Below are positions 26,501-35,518 of a stretch of DNA of 64,000 bases, piece after piece (position 1 is the stretch's first letter; the number at the start of each line of letters is the position of its first letter). Below the pieces are notes generated by a model, which did no database searches, was not told the origin of the DNA, and saw nothing but the letters and a program-made list of their open reading frames with translations. A program made the position numbers and the translations under genes. Source of the stretch: an uncultured Porphyromonadaceae bacterium (GTDB taxonomy: Bacteria > Bacteroidota > Bacteroidia > Bacteroidales > Muribaculaceae); the NCBI GenBank assembly GCA_900545955.1, contig URAU01000006.1, positions 1 through 64,000 on the forward strand, given 5' to 3'.

Positions 26501-26701
26501 ATGGAACTGATGGATATAATGAAACAGCGTAGGGAAACACTGTCCCTCACCCAACAGGATCTTGCTGAAATGTCGCAAGTGGGTCTTGCCACAATCAAGG
26601 ATATTGAACGTGGCAAGGGAAATCCTGCACTCAACACCATAAAGAAAATTCTTGATGTCCTTGGCATTGAGATTGAATATCGTATAAGGCAGACTGTATG
26701 A
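26501..26701 (+). CDS. hipB: HipB-like XRE antitoxin/repressor
   Basis: A 66-aa single-domain helix-turn-helix protein of the Cro/XRE class. LSLTQQDLAEMSQVGLATIK (residues 14-33) holds the recognition helix, followed by the DIERGKGNPALNTIKKIL pattern typical of HipB. Start ATG 26501 is chosen because it lies just downstream of the predicted start site; a TTG at 26474 overlaps the -7 box. It probably binds DNA as a dimer and represses the operon. Its stop codon overlaps the next start (ATGA), so the genes are translationally coupled. Confidence 0.85.
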   Translation: MELMDIMKQRRETLSLTQQDLAEMSQVGLATIKDIERGKGNPALNTIKKILDVLGIEIEYRIRQTV

Positions 26702-27027
26702 AGCAGCTTGAGGTATATTTCAATGAAATAAAAGCCGGAATATTGACGGAGCAGCACCCGGGAATCGGATATTCTTTCCAATATTGTAAAGATTATCTTG
26801 ACTCTCCCATGCCCCCAATTTCTGCGACGTTACCCAAAAGAACAGATGCTTTTCATTCGGAGCACTTGTTCCCTTTTTTCTCTAATATGATTCCGGAGGG
26901 AGCAAACCGCCGTGTGATTTGCCGCTTGCTGAAAATTGATGAACAGGATTTTTTCGGTCTGCTTGAAGCGATGGCCGACAGAGATTTTATTGGAGCTGTT
27001 AACGTCAGGAGGATTGCAAATGATTGA
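26698..27027 (+). CDS. hipS: HipS-like protein (HipA N-terminal subdomain)
   Basis: A 109-aa protein equal to the N-terminal subdomain 1 of HipA (HipA_N/Couple_hipA). It includes AGILTEQHPGIGYSFQYCKD (18-37), PISATLP, and HLFPFFSNMIPEGANRR (71-87), and it ends after FIGAVNV. In full-length HipA this domain is fused to the kinase, whereas here it is a separate gene. In the E. coli O127 HipBST system the free HipS protein is the antitoxin. It overlaps hipB by 4 nt and the kinase gene by 8 nt. Confidence 0.82.
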   Translation: MKQLEVYFNEIKAGILTEQHPGIGYSFQYCKDYLDSPMPPISATLPKRTDAFHSEHLFPFFSNMIPEGANRRVICRLLKIDEQDFFGLLEAMADRDFIGAVNVRRIAND

Positions 27028-28024
27028 AATAAAAAACTGCCCGTCTTCTCTCGTGGAGGGATTTGATACATATAGTCCGAACGCCGCAAAATTACTCTTC
27101 GGCGGGGCAAAAGTAAATCCGATACTGGGATTTGACATCGACGAGTTCCGGAATGCCGGCGAGATTGCTGATGCCATGCATCGCATATCGGTTTCCGGTG
27201 TACAGGAGAAATTTCCGGCTATAATAAATGCAGATGCAATCATTATAGCAGGCGACAATGACCGCTCGACACATATATTGAAACCCGCGCCATGGGACAA
27301 GACACTCCGTGACCGCAAGATGATTCCGGCCAACGAGCATCTTACGATGCAGATCGCCTCACAGGTTTACGGCATACAGACTGCGGCGAATGGTCTATGT
27401 TTTACGCCCAAAGGACAGCCGGTATATATTACCCGCCGTTTCGACATTCTTCCCGACGGTTCAAAACTCCCTATGGAAGATTTTGCCTCGATAATAGGCA
27501 AGAACGAACAGACATCCGGACTCCAGTTCAAATACAACGGCTGCTATGAGGATATCGCCAAAGCTATCAGGACGAATGTCGCTGCATGGATGGTTGACAT
27601 GGAGCGATTCTTTGACCTTGTGGTTTTCAATTCCATTTATGCTAATGGTGATGACCACCTTAAGAATTTCTCGCTGATTCTGAATGGACAAGATTACCGT
27701 CTGGCTCCTGCTTACGACCTTATCAACACCAGCCTGCATGTCAATGGCGATGACTTCGGTCTTGACGGCGGACTGTCATCTGATATAGAGAAGAGCGACG
27801 TTTACGACAGAACCGGCCATCCCTGTCGTCTTGATTTTGAGAGATTCGGAGAAAAGATTGGCCTGGTAAAGAAACGTATGGACAGAATCCTGAACAAATA
27901 CTCCGCTTTCCCTGAAGGTGCGAAACGACTGGTTGACCATAGTTTCCTCACCGACAAACTGAAACGTAACTATATACGTATCGTAAACGAGCGAATAAGC
28001 CGTTTCAACAGGGTATCGGAATGA
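27020..28024 (+). CDS. hipT: HipT-like Ser/Thr kinase toxin
   Basis: A 334-aa HipA-fold kinase lacking the HipA N-terminal subdomain. The ATG at 27020 overlaps the end of hipS; the frame is open further upstream but only inside hipS. The Gly-rich loop reads ISVSGVQEKF, with S57 and S59 in the SxS arrangement described for HipT autophosphorylation. HILKP supplies the ATP-site lysine K88, NGDDHLKNF (209-217) the catalytic loop, and LAPAYDLI (D233) the metal-binding aspartate. E. coli HipT phosphorylates tryptophanyl-tRNA synthetase; the target here is unknown. The order hipB-hipS-hipT matches HipBST. Confidence 0.85.
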   Translation: MIEIKNCPSSLVEGFDTYSPNAAKLLFGGAKVNPILGFDIDEFRNAGEIADAMHRISVSGVQEKFPAIINADAIIIAGDNDRSTHILKPAPWDKTLRDRKMIPANEHLTMQIASQVYGIQTAANGLCFTPKGQPVYITRRFDILPDGSKLPMEDFASIIGKNEQTSGLQFKYNGCYEDIAKAIRTNVAAWMVDMERFFDLVVFNSIYANGDDHLKNFSLILNGQDYRLAPAYDLINTSLHVNGDDFGLDGGLSSDIEKSDVYDRTGHPCRLDFERFGEKIGLVKKRMDRILNKYSAFPEGAKRLVDHSFLTDKLKRNYIRIVNERISRFNRVSE

Positions 28025-28100
28025 TTTCTGAAATTCGGGGTGAAATCGCGCGGGAGGCATACGAATCGGGGGTGGTTTTACGTTTATATTTAGATAGACA

Positions 28101-29555
28101 ATGCCCTTTTCAGAATCGATTATGACTCCCGGTAATTTCAGGATTTCAGATATATGTAAATGCTTTGCTGCCACTGCGTTGCAGCGTGTCGCCGATGCGC
28201 GGATTTTTAGCCGTCGGGGATTCGTCAGTCTGCTCGTGGCGCTCGCTCTGCTGGTCGGGGTTGCCCCGGCGCGGGGGGCTTCGCTCTCGTTCGAGGGTAT
28301 CGACGCCACACGGCAGCCGATTGCGGTCGATGTGGCCACTACCACGGGGCTGGAATGTATCTATGTGGTCTGCTACAGCAGCGGCGCAACGGCGGTGTTC
28401 GATGCCGGAACGTCGGGAGCGGCTGCATCGACGCGCTGGCAGCGCTTCTCCAATCTCGGCGGCGGTTTCGCCACCGACATCCAGAGCTACGCCCAGGGCT
28501 CGCTCTCGAAAGTGCGCATAGAGTCCGACGACGCCGGATATATCGTGGAATCGGGCGGCCGTCGTTACTGCTTCTGGGTGGTGAACTACAACAATCACGT
28601 CTGCACGCTCACCGGCCTCGAGCCGAAGGCCGGCCCGCAGGATTGCGACCGCATCGAGCTGGATTTCGCCGGCGACGCCTCGCTGATTACCTACTATACC
28701 ATCAACGGCGTGGGCCACGCGCTCTCGCGCGAACTGCAGCTTACTTATAATACGCTGCAATTCAACGAGGAGAAGGGGTATTATGAAAATGTGCAGGCTG
28801 TGGAGACGCTCGACTACGCTTCGGCGGTGGTGCGAGCTCCTGCTCCGCTGTGCGATACGGAGTTTACTCTTTCCGGCGACCGCTTCCTTTCGGCCTGGGG
28901 CGCTCCGCAGTCGGTCACGTCGTCGACCTACCGCACGCAGTCGATAGGAGTCTCGACCTCTGCGCAGCAGACCTCGCGCGAGGTGCTCAACGAGCAGAAG
29001 GACCAGAAGGCTCGGCTCGGGGGCTCAGGGCCGGTGGAGATAACGTTCACGGCTGCTACCACCGATGCGGTGGTATACCGCGAATGGCAGTTCTCGCGCA
29101 ACCGCGAGTTCGACCCCATCGATCTCCGGTATTCCGACGACGAGGTGGTCCACACTTTCCGCGACTACGGCAATACATACGTACGCTTCGTGGCCGCCAA
29201 TGCCGACAACTCATGCACCTACACCTCACAGACCTACGAGGTGTATATCGGAGAGTCGAAGCTCGATTGTCCCAACGCATTCTCACCCTATGGGTCCGAG
29301 GGAGTGAACGATGAGTGGAAAGTATCCTATAAGTCGATTATCGAGTTCGACTGCCATATATTCAACCGCTGGGGCACCGAGATGACCCATTTCACCGATC
29401 CGGCCGAAGGTTGGGACGGCACTTACCGCGGCAAACTCGTGCCCCCGGGAGTTTACTATTATGTAATCAAGGCCACGGGCACCGACGGCCAGGAGTATAA
29501 ACTCGCCGGCGACATCAACATCCTCAAATATACCACTCCGACAGAGCGAAACTGA
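28101..29555 (+). CDS. Secreted protein with T9SS type-B sorting domain
   Basis: A 484-aa exported protein. A hydrophobic signal segment (about residues 40-58, FVSLLVALALLVGVAPARGA) lies unusually far from the first ATG. The TTG at 28179 would give a more normal signal peptide, so the start is uncertain. The central part is beta-rich with no recognised enzyme motif. The last 90 residues match the gliding-motility-associated C-terminal domain: CPNAFSPYGSEGVNDEW, FNRWGTEM, WDGTYRGKLVPPGVYYYVIK and AGDINIL. This domain is a type-B targeting signal for the type IX secretion system, implying surface delivery. The gene is 61 nt upstream of uvrA on the same strand. Confidence 0.8.
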   Translation: MPFSESIMTPGNFRISDICKCFAATALQRVADARIFSRRGFVSLLVALALLVGVAPARGASLSFEGIDATRQPIAVDVATTTGLECIYVVCYSSGATAVFDAGTSGAAASTRWQRFSNLGGGFATDIQSYAQGSLSKVRIESDDAGYIVESGGRRYCFWVVNYNNHVCTLTGLEPKAGPQDCDRIELDFAGDASLITYYTINGVGHALSRELQLTYNTLQFNEEKGYYENVQAVETLDYASAVVRAPAPLCDTEFTLSGDRFLSAWGAPQSVTSSTYRTQSIGVSTSAQQTSREVLNEQKDQKARLGGSGPVEITFTAATTDAVVYREWQFSRNREFDPIDLRYSDDEVVHTFRDYGNTYVRFVAANADNSCTYTSQTYEVYIGESKLDCPNAFSPYGSEGVNDEWKVSYKSIIEFDCHIFNRWGTEMTHFTDPAEGWDGTYRGKLVPPGVYYYVIKATGTDGQEYKLAGDINILKYTTPTERN

Positions 29556-29616
29556 CTTCACCCCGGGAGTGAGCACCCCGCCTGAGACCGGATGTTTCCA
29601 ATAGAACAACAGGATA

Positions 29617-32472
29617 ATGAATAGCAACAACACATCATACACCGAAGATTATAACGAAGCCGTCGAGCCGCGCCTGGAGGTGACCGGAGCGAGGGTCCAC
29701 AATCTCAAGAATATCGACGTGAGCATTCCCCACGGGACGCTTACCGTAATCACCGGCCTCAGCGGCAGCGGCAAGTCGTCGTTGGCGTTCGATACCATCT
29801 ACGCCGAGGGCCAGCGGCGATATATCGAGACGTTCTCCTCCTATGCCCGCAACATGCTCGGATCGCTCGAACGTCCCGACGTAGACCGTATCACCGGCCT
29901 TTCGCCCGTAATCGCCATCGAGCAGAAAACCGTAAACCGCAATCCGCGAAGCACCATCGGCACCACCACCGAGGTCTATGATTTCCTTCGCCTGCTCTAC
30001 GCCCGCGTGGGCGAGGCCCGCAGCTATCTCTCCGGAGAGCCGATGGTGAAATATACCGAGGAGAAAATCGTGTCGCTCATCCTCGAGCGCTACGAGGGGA
30101 AGAAAATCTACGTGCTTGCTCCGCTGGTCCACAACCGTAAAGGCCACTATAAGGAGCTTTTCGAGCAGCTGACAAAGAAAGGATTTCTCAACGTGCGCGT
30201 CGACGGCGAGCTGACCGAGATTACCCCCGGCATGAAGCTCGACCGCTACAAGAACCACAGCGTGGAACTTGTGGTCGACAAACTCAAGGTTAGCCGCAAG
30301 GACGAGGAGCGCCTGCGCAATTCCGTGGCCAACGCCATGCGTCAGGGTGGCAAACAGTTGATGGTCTACGACCTCGACGAGGCTGCCCCAGCCCACTATT
30401 CGCAGTCGCTGATGGATCCCGCCACGGGCCTCAGCTACCGCGAGCCGGCGCCCCATAATTTCTCGTTCAATTCCCCTCTGGGTGCCTGCCCCTGCTGCAA
30501 GGGGCTCGGCACAGTCAATATCGTCGACGTCGAGAAAATCATTCCCGACAGCAGCAAGTCGATTGCCGAGGGTGGTATCGTGCCGCTCGGCAAGCAGAAG
30601 AATTCGATGATCTTTTGGCAGATCGCCGCCATTTGCGAGAAATACGGCGCCACACTGAAAACCCCCTTGCGCAATCTGCCCGAGGAGGCGCTCTCCGATA
30701 TTCTCAACGGCACCGACGAGCGTCTGCACATCAAGAGCGAGAACAATTCCATCTCCAACTATTTCCTCTCCTATGAGGGGCTGATAAAATATATCGAGCT
30801 GCAGCAGACCGACGACGCTACCTCCGAGGCGCAACGCTGGAGCGAAAAGTTCTATTCGCGCCAGGTGTGCCCCGAGTGCCACGGCGACCGCCTCAACCGC
30901 GAGGCGCTTCACTTCTTCATCGACGGCAAGAATATCGCCGAGCTTTCCCGGCTCGACATCAGCGACCTCTGGGAGTGGAGCAAGACCGTCGAGGAGCGTC
31001 TCAGCTCGCGTCAGCGAGCTATCGGAGCGGAAATCCTGAAGGAAATCCGCTCGCGTCTGGCTTTCCTCGTCGATGTAGGTCTGGGCTACCTCGCCCTCAA
31101 CCGCAATTCGGCCACACTCTCGGGCGGAGAGAGCCAGCGCATCCGCTTGGCCACGCAGCTCGGCTCGGAGCTTGTCAACGTGCTCTACATACTCGACGAG
31201 CCGAGCATCGGTCTCCACCAGAGCGACAACCGTAAGCTTATCGACTCGCTTCAGCGGCTGCGCGACGCCCAGAATTCCGTCATAGTGGTGGAGCACGACA
31301 AGGACATGATGCTTGAGGCCGATTATATAGTCGACATAGGCCCCAAGGCAGGCCGCAAAGGTGGTGAGGTCGTTTTCGAGGGTACTCCCGACGAGATGCT
31401 CCGCACGCAGACGCTCACCGCGCGCTATCTCAACGGCTCGCTGCGCATCGAGGTGCCTTCCGTGCGCCGGAAGGGGAACGGCCAGACGCTCGAATTGCTC
31501 GGCTGCACGGGCCACAACCTGCAGAATGTGGATTTCCGTCTGCCCCTGGGCACTCTGACGTGTGTCTGCGGCGTGTCGGGCAGCGGCAAGTCGTCGCTCG
31601 TAAACGGCACGCTCCAGCCCATTCTCTCGAAGAAGTTCTACCGTTCGCTCGAAGAACCGCTGCCGTACTCGGAAATCCGCGGCATGGAGCATATCGACAA
31701 AATCGTCACGGTCGACCAGTCGCCGCTCGGGCGTTCGCCGCGCTCAAATCCGGCCACGTATACCGGTGTGTTCTCCGACATCCGCTCGCTCTTCGTCGGT
31801 CTTCCCGAGGCTAAAATCCGTGCGTACAAGCCGGGGCGCTTCTCGTTTAATGTGGCCGGTGGCCGATGCGAGACCTGCAAGGGCAACGGCTACCGCACAA
31901 TCGAAATGAATTTCCTCCCCGACGTGCTCGTGCCTTGCGAGGACTGCCACGGCAAGCGCTACAACCGCGAGACGCTCGAGGTGCGCTTCAAGGGAAAATC
32001 GATAGCCGACGTGCTCGACATGACCATCAATCAGGCAGTGGAATTCTTCGAGAACCAGCCGCGCATTCTCAAGAAACTGAAGGTGCTTCAGGAGATCGGT
32101 CTGGGCTACATCCGTCTGGGGCAGCCGTCGTCCACACTCTCTGGCGGCGAAAACCAGCGCGTGAAGCTCGCAACCGAGCTTGCCAAGCGCGATACGGGGA
32201 AGACGCTCTTCGTGCTCGACGAGCCTACCACCGGGTTGCATTTCGAGGATATAAAGGTGCTCCTGGCCGTGCTCAACCGCCTTGTCGACAAGGGGAACAC
32301 AGTTCTTGTGATCGAGCACAACCTCGATGTGGTGAAATCGGCCGACTATGTGGTTGATATGGGCCCTGCAGGAGGACGCAACGGCGGCCGTATCATCGCA
32401 CAGGGCACTCCCGAAGAAGTCGCCGCAACCTCGTCGCCTACAGCCCCCTTCCTCGCCGACGAACTGAAATAA
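29617..32472 (+). CDS. uvrA: Excinuclease ABC subunit A
   Basis: A 951-aa DNA-damage recognition ATPase of nucleotide excision repair. Two ABC ATPase modules are complete. Their Walker A sites are GLSGSGKSSLAF and GVSGSGKSSLVN; their signatures are TLSGGESQRI and TLSGGENQRV; their Walker B sites are YILDEPSIGL and FVLDEPTTGL. Zinc-binding pairs CPCCKG and CPECHG lie in the first half, and CETCKGNG and CEDCHG in the second. Length and order match canonical UvrA rather than the shorter UvrA2. No uvrB or uvrC is adjacent, which is usual. Confidence 0.97.
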   Translation: MNSNNTSYTEDYNEAVEPRLEVTGARVHNLKNIDVSIPHGTLTVITGLSGSGKSSLAFDTIYAEGQRRYIETFSSYARNMLGSLERPDVDRITGLSPVIAIEQKTVNRNPRSTIGTTTEVYDFLRLLYARVGEARSYLSGEPMVKYTEEKIVSLILERYEGKKIYVLAPLVHNRKGHYKELFEQLTKKGFLNVRVDGELTEITPGMKLDRYKNHSVELVVDKLKVSRKDEERLRNSVANAMRQGGKQLMVYDLDEAAPAHYSQSLMDPATGLSYREPAPHNFSFNSPLGACPCCKGLGTVNIVDVEKIIPDSSKSIAEGGIVPLGKQKNSMIFWQIAAICEKYGATLKTPLRNLPEEALSDILNGTDERLHIKSENNSISNYFLSYEGLIKYIELQQTDDATSEAQRWSEKFYSRQVCPECHGDRLNREALHFFIDGKNIAELSRLDISDLWEWSKTVEERLSSRQRAIGAEILKEIRSRLAFLVDVGLGYLALNRNSATLSGGESQRIRLATQLGSELVNVLYILDEPSIGLHQSDNRKLIDSLQRLRDAQNSVIVVEHDKDMMLEADYIVDIGPKAGRKGGEVVFEGTPDEMLRTQTLTARYLNGSLRIEVPSVRRKGNGQTLELLGCTGHNLQNVDFRLPLGTLTCVCGVSGSGKSSLVNGTLQPILSKKFYRSLEEPLPYSEIRGMEHIDKIVTVDQSPLGRSPRSNPATYTGVFSDIRSLFVGLPEAKIRAYKPGRFSFNVAGGRCETCKGNGYRTIEMNFLPDVLVPCEDCHGKRYNRETLEVRFKGKSIADVLDMTINQAVEFFENQPRILKKLKVLQEIGLGYIRLGQPSSTLSGGENQRVKLATELAKRDTGKTLFVLDEPTTGLHFEDIKVLLAVLNRLVDKGNTVLVIEHNLDVVKSADYVVDMGPAGGRNGGRIIAQGTPEEVAATSSPTAPFLADELK

Positions 32473-32504
32473 TACGAAAGATAGTTCCATTACACCGTTT
32501 AGCC

Positions 32505-32640
32505 GGGCTCTTGTCTGGATGGTGATGGCTTGTTAGAACGGTCCAGATGGTAGGAGCCGGAGGCTGAGGGCGAGGGAGTTGACTAAGGTCAATGACCGAG
32601 TCCGAATGCCTCAGGCGACGACCCAGACGGGCCGTTATGG
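32505..32640. repeat. Complex palindromic element between uvrA and trkH
   Basis: This element occupies most of the gap between two convergent genes. Outer GTCTGG (32513-32518) pairs with CCAGAC (32623-32628); near-complementary GGCTGAGG and CCTCAGGC lie inside; and GTTGAC (32578-32583) pairs with GTCAA (32588-32592) at the tip. Short strings are shared with the palindrome at 41-105. It may be a dispersed repeat, a bidirectional transcript end, or a small RNA. Confidence 0.4.
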
Positions 32641-32647
32641 CGCGCCA

Positions 32648-34123
32648 TCATTTTCGCCAGAAGCCGGGGATGAACAGCACCAGCACGGTGAAAATCTCCA
32701 GACGGCCCGTCACCATCAGGAACGAAAGCACCCATTTGCCGAAATCGGGAATTAAGATATAGCTCTCGCCATAACCGGCCATATTGAGTTCACATCCGGC
32801 ATTGCTCACGCATGCCATGGCGGCGAAAAAGGCATCGGTAAGCGGCACGCCTGTAGCCGACAGCACCAATGCTCCTGCCACGATTACCCCGGTATAAAGC
32901 GTGATGAACACCAGCACCTTGTTGAGCAGATCATGGCTCACGGCCTTACCGTTCCATTGCACCGAAAGGATATGGTTCGGTCTGATGCAGCGCTCGAGCT
33001 CGTTGGTCGAATTTTTCCACAACACGATGAAGCGGTCGATTTTGGCGCCGCCGGAAGTAGAGCCCGCGCAGCCGCCGAAAAACATCATTACGAATGTAAG
33101 CCCCAGAAGAAGGAAGCCCCACTGCTGAAAACCGTCGACGATAAATGCCGTCGACGACATTGCCGAGACTATCTGGAAGAGCGGATCGATGGTGAAGGCC
33201 TCGACGGTGCGCGGTACCTCCGGGTTGAACCACAGGGCTACGTCGAAAACCACAAAGAGTACCGCAATAATCTTAACGAACGCGCGGAATGCCTGGTTGC
33301 TCCATACGTTGCCGAACGCTCCGGTCGAAGCTTTGTAGATAAGGGCGAAATTCACGCTGCCGATAAACATGAATACGGTAGTCACAATCTTGACGTAGAG
33401 TGAATCCCACGCCATAATCGATTCATGGCGCGTGGAGAATCCCCCCGTCGACATCGTGGAGAACGCATGGCATATGCTGTCGAACGCATTCATCGGCCCG
33501 AGGCAGTAGAGCCCTACGAGCACGGCCGTCAGCAGAGCGTAGATGAGCCACAGCCGTTTGGCTGTGGAGCTTACGCGAGGGCGCAGCTTCTCGTGGGTTA
33601 TACCCGTAACTTCCGCGTTAAACATCTGCATCCCCCCCGACGAGTTGAGCATCGGGATGACGGCCAGTGTGAAGAGTATAATACCCATCCCGCCGATCCA
33701 TTGCATCAGCGCACGCCACATCAGCACCGAGTGCGACAGGGTGTTGATGTCCTCAGCCACCGATACTCCGGTGGTGGAGAAAGCCGACATGGATTCGAAA
33801 AATGCGTCGGTGAAGCTCATCGGAGTTGAGCAGAGCATGAAAGGCACCAGGCCGAAGAATGAAAATACTATCCACACAAGAGCCGTAAGCAGAAAGCCCT
33901 CGCGTTTACCCATGTGGTGGTGGGATGGCCGTACGGCAAACACCATCAAAAGGCCGGCCACGGCCGTGAATAATGCTCCGATGGCAAATGCCGTGGAGTC
34001 AGATTCATGATAGAAAAAGGCTGTGGCGAGCGGCACAAGCATGAAGATGGCCTCTATTACTACGAGAAGGCCGACCACGCGTGCCAGCATGGGGATATTG
34101 ATGCCTGTTTTCACTCTTTTCAT
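32648..34123 (-). CDS. trkH: Trk/Ktr-type potassium transporter membrane subunit
   Basis: A 491-aa K+ translocating subunit of the TrkH/KtrB family, built from four pore-loop repeats. The selectivity-filter segments are visible: FSTTGVSV, STMSTGGFST, FGGCAGSTSGGAK, and CVSNAGCELNMAG. ATG 34123 (MKRVKTG) is preferred to the in-frame ATG at 34165, which adds an atypical tail. It works with the RCK protein encoded 54 nt upstream (trkA) and imports K+ driven by the membrane potential or coupled ions. Confidence 0.93.
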   Translation of the reverse strand: MKRVKTGINIPMLARVVGLLVVIEAIFMLVPLATAFFYHESDSTAFAIGALFTAVAGLLMVFAVRPSHHHMGKREGFLLTALVWIVFSFFGLVPFMLCSTPMSFTDAFFESMSAFSTTGVSVAEDINTLSHSVLMWRALMQWIGGMGIILFTLAVIPMLNSSGGMQMFNAEVTGITHEKLRPRVSSTAKRLWLIYALLTAVLVGLYCLGPMNAFDSICHAFSTMSTGGFSTRHESIMAWDSLYVKIVTTVFMFIGSVNFALIYKASTGAFGNVWSNQAFRAFVKIIAVLFVVFDVALWFNPEVPRTVEAFTIDPLFQIVSAMSSTAFIVDGFQQWGFLLLGLTFVMMFFGGCAGSTSGGAKIDRFIVLWKNSTNELERCIRPNHILSVQWNGKAVSHDLLNKVLVFITLYTGVIVAGALVLSATGVPLTDAFFAAMACVSNAGCELNMAGYGESYILIPDFGKWVLSFLMVTGRLEIFTVLVLFIPGFWRK

Positions 34124-34177
34124 GTCTGAGAGGTAGCTGTGTGGATGCCGTAAGGCGGTTGCCAATGGCGGCGGAGG

Positions 34178-35518
34178 TTAAATGAAGAGTTTTTCCACGC
34201 GGTGGATGGAGCCAGAGAGGCAGAATACAACCACGTGGTCGCCGGGCTGAATGCGCGTGCGGCCGTCGATCAGCATCCCTTTCCCGTCGCGTACGAGGCC
34301 GGCAAGGGTCATGTCGTGGCTCAGATGGAGGTCTTTCACGTCGGCTTTGGTGATTTTGGAGCCGGGCCGGGCGTCGATTTCGGCCACCTCGGCGTCGGCC
34401 AGGGCCATGAATTTCGAGGAGCTTTCGTCGGCATCGAGCAGAAGCTGGAAAATCTTGCTCGACGCGAGCAGCTTCTTGTTGATTACGGTGCCTATGTTCA
34501 GCCCCTCGGCTTCGGAAATGAACTGGATATTTTCGACTTCGGCCACGGTTTTGCTCACGTGCATCTCTTTGGCCGTCAGGCATGCGAGGATATTGGTCTC
34601 GGAGTATTCCGTCAAGGCCACGAAGGCATCAAACGAGCCTATGTTTTCCTCCAGGAGCAGGTCGTTGTTGCGGGCGTCGCCGTGGATTATCTTCACGTCG
34701 GTTCCGGAGCATTTCTCTGGCAACGCATGGCATACGTCGAGATTGTCGTCGATTATGGTCATGTCGTAGTCGGCCGAGGCGAGATGAGCCAGCCTTACGG
34801 CGATGCGTCCGCCACCCATTATCATCACTTTATGGATTTTGTATGCGCGCTTGCCGCATATCTGGCGGATTTCGTCGATATAATCGCGTGTGGTGGTGAA
34901 GTAGATTATGTCGCCGTCGAGGATTTCATCGTCGCCACGCGGAATAATGGTCTCGTGGCGGCGTCGGATGGCCGATACGTGGTAATTGTGCTGGGCGTAG
35001 GTTATGTCGCGCAGTTTCTTGCCGATGAGCGATGCGTTGTCGCGGATTTTCACGCCCACCACAATCAGCTCGCCGTTGTGGAGCTCGAACCAGTGGCGCA
35101 CCCAGGGGCGTTTCAGCGCGGTGCGTATCTCCTGCGCGGCGAGCATTTCGGGATATATCAGGTGGTCGATGCCGCGTGAGCAGAAGAAGTCGTGGTTGTC
35201 GGGATTGAGAAACTCATAGTTGTCGATGCGCGCCACGGTCTTTTTCGCTCCGAGGTGTTTCGCTATCTCACACGATATGAGGTTGGTGTTTTCGAATGGA
35301 GTCACCGCGATGAAGAGGTCGCACTCGGCCACGCCGGCTCCGCGCAGCGAGCTGAAGGAGGTGGGCGACCCGACCATGGTCATCAGGTTGTAGTTGGAAT
35401 CGAGCACGGAGAGTTTCGTTGCGTCGCGGTCGAGCAATACTATATCCTGCTCCTCGCGCGAAAGCAGTTTCGCCAGATGCGAGCCTACTTCGCCGGCTCC
35501 TGCAATAACTATTCGCAT
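34178..35518 (-). CDS. trkA: Trk system potassium uptake protein TrkA
   Basis: A 446-aa cytoplasmic regulator of TrkH with two RCK modules. The first starts MRIVIAGAGEVGSHLAKLL (1-19, GxGxxG NAD-binding fold), and the second contains KVMIMGGGRIAVRLAHL. Each is followed by a TrkA_C domain, e.g. VVGVKIRDNASLIGKKLRDI after the first. The ATG at 35518 overlaps the end of dxs by 10 nt (ATGCGAATAG), so translation is coupled to dxs. The tandem RCK form is typical of TrkA rather than KtrA. Confidence 0.94.
   Translation of the reverse strand: MRIVIAGAGEVGSHLAKLLSREEQDIVLLDRDATKLSVLDSNYNLMTMVGSPTSFSSLRGAGVAECDLFIAVTPFENTNLISCEIAKHLGAKKTVARIDNYEFLNPDNHDFFCSRGIDHLIYPEMLAAQEIRTALKRPWVRHWFELHNGELIVVGVKIRDNASLIGKKLRDITYAQHNYHVSAIRRRHETIIPRGDDEILDGDIIYFTTTRDYIDEIRQICGKRAYKIHKVMIMGGGRIAVRLAHLASADYDMTIIDDNLDVCHALPEKCSGTDVKIIHGDARNNDLLLEENIGSFDAFVALTEYSETNILACLTAKEMHVSKTVAEVENIQFISEAEGLNIGTVINKKLLASSKIFQLLLDADESSSKFMALADAEVAEIDARPGSKITKADVKDLHLSHDMTLAGLVRDGKGMLIDGRTRIQPGDHVVVFCLSGSIHRVEKLFI

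Noticed and set aside
29635..31692. 685-codon minus-strand ORF opposite uvrA
   Set aside because: It is an antisense shadow caused by the GC-rich codon use of uvrA; no domain is recognisable and uvrA is intact.
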